DNA of 64,000 bases from Paenibacillus sp. 1781tsa1 (GTDB lineage Bacteria; Bacillota; Bacilli; Paenibacillales; Paenibacillaceae): contig NZ_JAMYWY010000001.1 in NCBI RefSeq assembly GCF_024159265.1, forward strand, positions 3,100,001 to 3,164,000. The letters run 5' to 3'. Under the pieces are notes generated by a model. The model was not told the DNA's origin. It was given only the letters and a program-made list of their open reading frames with translations, and did not search any database. Both the position numbers and the translations under genes were made by a program. Position 1 is the first letter of the stretch. Each line of letters starts with the position of its first letter. Positions 61,088 to 64,000 of this stretch are shown piece by piece.

Positions 61088-62236
61088 GTGTCGATATCGA
61101 TAGATGTAATTGTCATCGGAGCCGGAATTGCCGGGAGTACGTGTGCGATGCAACTGGCAGGAAAAGGTCATCGGACCCTTTTGCTGGATCGCCAAGAGTT
61201 CCCTCGGCACAAAACCTGCGGTGAGTTCATGTCACCCGAAACCAAGGAGATGCTGGAGGTTCTGGACATTCACCTTCTGGACCAGACGAAGAAACCCAGC
61301 ACTATGGATCATGCCAAAATCGTTATGCCACAAGGCGGAGTGATCGAAGCACCGCTGCCGGGATTCGCATATGGCATAAGTCGATATGAGCTGGACCAGA
61401 TTTTGCATCAGAAGGCTCTGGCGGCCGGAGCCCAGATTGTTACCAAAGCGACCATAACGAGTATCGAGCAGCTTGATGATGCCAGTTATGAGGTTCAGGT
61501 GAAACAGGGAGATGAGCGGATGAGCTACAGAGCCAAAGCCGTCATCGGAGCACATGGTACCAAGAAACCGCGTGGGATGGCTTCCGCACCTGATCTGCGG
61601 GATCAAACCGTATATGTTGGGGTTAAATCCCACTTCAGCGGAATCGAGATTCCCGCACGGGTAGAATTATATTTTTGCGAGGGTGGCTATGTGGGGATTT
61701 CCCCGATTGAGAATGGCATTGTGAATGTCGCCGCATTGTTGACACTGGATACCGTACAGGGAAGCGGCAAGTCTGTAAACGATATTTTACAGGCGGCATC
61801 CCTGACCAACGTGAGTTTGGCAGCCCGTTTAGCCGGAGGAAAGCCTGTTGACGGAACGCAAGTGTCGATTGCGCCTCTGCATCTGTCCAATGTTCCTGAA
61901 CCGTGGTCCCAATATCCGCATATTGGAGATGCCATGCTGATGATACCGCCCTTATGTGGGGACGGAATGTCCATTGCCCTCCGCTCCTCACTCCTGTGTG
62001 CGAGGTGGACTGACAAGTACCTGCAAGGCGACATTGAACATGCCGATTGGCAGAGTAATTACACGCTGGAAGCAAGCCGTGAATTCACCCAATTGCTCAG
62101 ACGCGCAAGAAGAATTCAAAAGCTGGCTTTTGCCAAAACCAATAAATTCTATCCTGGTCTGGCTCGGATGATCCCCGGTTTAGCTGCTTATGTCGTGAAG
62201 GCCACACGGTTATCCGAGATGAACGCAGCGCGCTAA
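61088..62236 (+). CDS. FAD-dependent oxidoreductase/hydroxylase in PKS operon
   Basis: Flavoprotein of 382 residues, GTG start 7 bases after the methyltransferase stop. The dinucleotide motif is VIVIGAGIAGSTCAMQLAGK at residues 7-26, followed by LLLDRQEFPRHKTCGEFMSP, the KxCG signature of the geranylgeranyl-reductase/halogenase-like group. The second FAD motif is IGDAMLMIPPLCGDGMSIAL near residue 280. In the srsABC operon the third gene is a flavoprotein that hydroxylates the methylated resorcinol ring; a similar step is likely here. Electron donor and exact reaction cannot be read. Confidence 0.9.
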   Translation: MSISIDVIVIGAGIAGSTCAMQLAGKGHRTLLLDRQEFPRHKTCGEFMSPETKEMLEVLDIHLLDQTKKPSTMDHAKIVMPQGGVIEAPLPGFAYGISRYELDQILHQKALAAGAQIVTKATITSIEQLDDASYEVQVKQGDERMSYRAKAVIGAHGTKKPRGMASAPDLRDQTVYVGVKSHFSGIEIPARVELYFCEGGYVGISPIENGIVNVAALLTLDTVQGSGKSVNDILQAASLTNVSLAARLAGGKPVDGTQVSIAPLHLSNVPEPWSQYPHIGDAMLMIPPLCGDGMSIALRSSLLCARWTDKYLQGDIEHADWQSNYTLEASREFTQLLRRARRIQKLAFAKTNKFYPGLARMIPGLAAYVVKATRLSEMNAAR

Positions 62237-62266
62237 TCCATTGAAACTTTGCTCAATACTGATGCG

Positions 62267-62296
62267 AAAGAGGTTGCTAAAGGCGGCCTCTTTTTT
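62267..62296 (+). terminator. Intrinsic terminator of the PKS operon
   Basis: AGAGGTTGC and GCGGCCTCT pair with two G-U pairs around TAAAG, then T5. Confidence 0.82.
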
Positions 62297-62415
62297 GGTG
62301 TATAAACATTAATTTTGTGGAGACAGTTTGGAAATTCGGGAAATGCTCGTATAATAGAATCTAATGTAACGATAGAGAACTAAGTCAGATGAAATGTCGG
62401 GAGGCACTATTTAAG

Positions 62416-63606
62416 ATGAACTATTCATTTTCCAATCGTATCGCAGCACTGCAACCATCCATTATTCGTGAGATTCTGAAGGCTTCTTCGGGACAAAATG
62501 TGATTCCATTCTCTGCGGGAAACCCCGCTCCGGAAACCTTTCCTATTGAGGCGATTCGCACGTTCACCCAAACCATCCTGGAGCAAGACCCGGTCACGGC
62601 TCTGCAATATGGAATTACAGAAGGGTATGTTCCCCTCAGGGAAGCATTGACGCAACATCTGAAGACAGGTTTTGATACGGGTAAGCCATCCGATCAATTG
62701 TTCATTGTATCTGGAGCGCAGCAGGGGATTGAACTTGCCTGTAAAGTGTTCTGTAATGAAGGGGACACGATTATCTGTGAGAGTCCGAGCTTCATCGGCT
62801 CCCTGAACTCCTTCCGGGCATCCGGTGCAAAGCTTGCCGGTGTTCCGATGGAGATGGATGGCATGGATATTGAGAAGCTGGAACAGGCGCTGCAGACGGA
62901 GCCCAATGTGAAACTGATCTATGTGATCCCAAGTTTTCAGAATCCTACCGGTGTAACGACGAGTCTTGCGAAACGTAAGGCCATATACGAGTTGGCTAAG
63001 AAGTATGGCGTTATGATTTTGGAAGATAATCCTTACGGAGAACTTCGATTCAATGGAGACGATGTGCCAACCATCAAGTCTATGGATGATGAGGGTCTGG
63101 TCATCTATGTTGGATCATTCTCCAAAATTTTGTCGGCGGGACTGCGCGTTGGTTTTGTACAAGCGCCACATGAAGTTGTGGAGAAGATGGTTGTTGCCAA
63201 ACAGGGAGAAGACGTACATACAGCCATGCTTCCACAGATTCTCGCATACAAGTTCATGACAGAGTATGACTACGCGGGCCACATTAACAGCATTCGTGAG
63301 GTATATCGGAGAAAAGCAACATTGATGATGGACAAGCTGCAAGAGCATATGGGTGAGTCCATTACCTATACTCAACCGGATGGTGGACTGTTCCTCTGGT
63401 GTGACCTGCCAGCACATGTGCCAATGCTTGACTATGCCAAGACAGCGGCAGCTCAAGGGGTTGCGGTTGTACCGGGAAATGCATTCCTTGTGAACGAGCA
63501 AGACCCTTGTAATGCCATCAGACTTAATTTTTCAACTCCGTCAGACGAACAGATTATCAAGGGTGTAGAGATTTTGGGGCAGGTATTGAAGGGCTACAAC
63601 GCTTGA
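62416..63606 (+). CDS. PLP-dependent aminotransferase, 2-aminoadipate/LysN-like
   Basis: Fold-type I aminotransferase of 396 residues, read from the ATG at 62416 with GGGAGG upstream. Key blocks are VIPFSAGNPAPETFPIEAIR near residue 25, IVSGAQQGIELACKVFCNEG near residue 97, IPSFQNPTGVTTSLAKRKAI near residue 175 and YVGSFSKILSAGLRVGF with the PLP lysine at residue 237. Enzymes of this group transfer amino groups between 2-oxoglutarate and 2-aminoadipate, aromatic or branched amino acids and are related to MocR regulators, but no DNA-binding domain is present. Single gene between two terminators. Confidence 0.92.
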   Translation: MNYSFSNRIAALQPSIIREILKASSGQNVIPFSAGNPAPETFPIEAIRTFTQTILEQDPVTALQYGITEGYVPLREALTQHLKTGFDTGKPSDQLFIVSGAQQGIELACKVFCNEGDTIICESPSFIGSLNSFRASGAKLAGVPMEMDGMDIEKLEQALQTEPNVKLIYVIPSFQNPTGVTTSLAKRKAIYELAKKYGVMILEDNPYGELRFNGDDVPTIKSMDDEGLVIYVGSFSKILSAGLRVGFVQAPHEVVEKMVVAKQGEDVHTAMLPQILAYKFMTEYDYAGHINSIREVYRRKATLMMDKLQEHMGESITYTQPDGGLFLWCDLPAHVPMLDYAKTAAAQGVAVVPGNAFLVNEQDPCNAIRLNFSTPSDEQIIKGVEILGQVLKGYNA

Positions 63607-63631
63607 TATGACAAAACGCAATATATCCATG

Positions 63632-63659
63632 AGAAGTCGCCCATTGGCGGCTTCTTTTT
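63632..63659. terminator. Intrinsic terminator between converging genes
   Basis: GAAGTCGCC and GGCGGCTTC form a 9-bp stem (one G-U) around CATT, followed by T5. Confidence 0.88.
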
Positions 63660-63674
63660 GGCCTTTCGGAGCCC

Positions 63675-64000
63675 TTAATTATCGATTAATGCACTTAATT
63701 CTGCCTGAAAAACCTTTTGATTCTTCTGATTGAATGTACTCAGCAGCACGGTAACAATCCCGTTTCCTTTTCGTCTGGGTGTCAATCCAATGACTTCTGC
63801 GATGACATGAAGTTCATCATCCGGATAGACAGGCTTCAGAAATTGAATGTTATTCATTCCGGTTCCCGCCACGACATGTTCTCCATAGACCCCGACCTCA
63901 ATCCATAATTTGAAGGAGATATTCATCGTTTGCATGCCAGAAGCAATTAAACCGCCAAAGCGGCCTTGCTTGGCCTTTTCCTCATCCAAATGCATGTACT
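63675..64000 (-). CDS. MaoC-like dehydratase, 5' end cut by window
   Basis: C-terminal 108 codons of a hot-dog-fold protein; the frame is open to the right edge, so the real start is outside and the ATG at 63995 is probably internal. HLDEEKAKQGRFGGLIASGM matches the MaoC/R-hydratase region where an upstream Asp and this His act as the catalytic pair. The later FLKPVYPDDELHVIAEVIGL is typical too. Substrates are usually enoyl-CoA esters, but short members have varied roles. It converges on the aminotransferase gene. Confidence 0.88.
   Translation of the reverse strand, partial: YMHLDEEKAKQGRFGGLIASGMQTMNISFKLWIEVGVYGEHVVAGTGMNNIQFLKPVYPDDELHVIAEVIGLTPRRKGNGIVTVLLSTFNQKNQKVFQAELSALIDN

Noticed and set aside
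1..64000. CRISPR arrays, insertion sequences, phage genes, tRNA or rRNA genes
   Set aside because: I looked for regularly spaced repeats, transposase motifs, integrase genes and tRNA-like cloverleafs while reading and found none that could be supported.

Overview
The window comes from the chromosome of a low-to-moderate GC Firmicute, most likely Paenibacillus or a close relative. This is inferred from strong Shine-Dalgarno sites, frequent TTG and GTG starts, many intrinsic terminators, a CUT1 sugar ABC system without its own ATPase, a ykkC riboswitch with paired SMR exporters, and a density of sugar-use, MFS, AraC and GNAT genes. I saw no rRNA, tRNA, insertion sequence, CRISPR array or phage module. 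The left end cuts a solute-binding protein gene and the right end cuts a MaoC-like gene.

Layout. 1-5.9 kb: mannoside use (solute-binding protein, two permeases, GH38 alpha-mannosidase). 6.0-8.5 kb: a decayed stretch with gene remnants and a 22-bp perfect hairpin, around one MFS gene. 8.5-11.6 kb: three genes in which two Gfo/Idh/MocA dehydrogenases flank an AraC regulator. 11.7-12.4 kb: a lone glycosyltransferase. 12.5-20.8 kb: a peptide-scavenging locus (FadR-type regulator behind a palindromic operator, M20 amidohydrolase, oligopeptide-type binding protein and two permeases, S9 peptidase, unknown gene). 20.9-26.6 kb: Asp23, two GNATs, a pentapeptide-repeat protein, an Lsa/Vga-like ABC-F protein and a TetR regulator. 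26.8-33.9 kb: a six-gene run (glycosyltransferase, class III aminotransferase, zinc dehydrogenase, MFS, DUF1349, HAD phosphatase) closed by a convergent AraC regulator. 34.2-40.2 kb: an amino-acid-oxidase-like flavoprotein, a cytochrome P450, an EmrB-like exporter divergent from a TetR regulator, and a GNAT.

40.2-48.2 kb: a two-component system followed by two tandem-duplicated membrane-anchored alpha/beta hydrolases, a PAF-acetylhydrolase-like protein and a secreted beta-lactamase-fold protein. Each duplicated hydrolase has the same 11-bp-period direct repeat upstream, a good candidate target for the adjacent response regulator. 48.3-52.3 kb: an ABC exporter behind a promoter carrying four GTATAC sites, then a MarR regulator (duplicated operator, no normal start codon at the SD) with a threonine aldolase. 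52.8-55.2 kb: a methyltransferase, a pentapeptide-repeat protein, and a guanidine-I riboswitch driving two SMR guanidinium exporters. 55.3-59.0 kb: a DEAD-box helicase, a YjbR protein, a membrane protein and an alpha/beta hydrolase broken by one in-frame stop. 59.2-62.2 kb: type III polyketide synthase, methyltransferase and flavoprotein, the order of the srsABC phenolic-lipid operon. 62.4-64 kb: a PLP aminotransferase and the MaoC-like fragment.

The most promising loci for something undescribed are the aminotransferase/dehydrogenase/phosphatase cluster at 26.9-33.1 kb, which resembles azasugar or aminopolyol gene sets, and the two-component/hydrolase regulon at 40.2-48.2 kb. All functions are inferred by reading translated proteins and sequence patterns; no searches were run.
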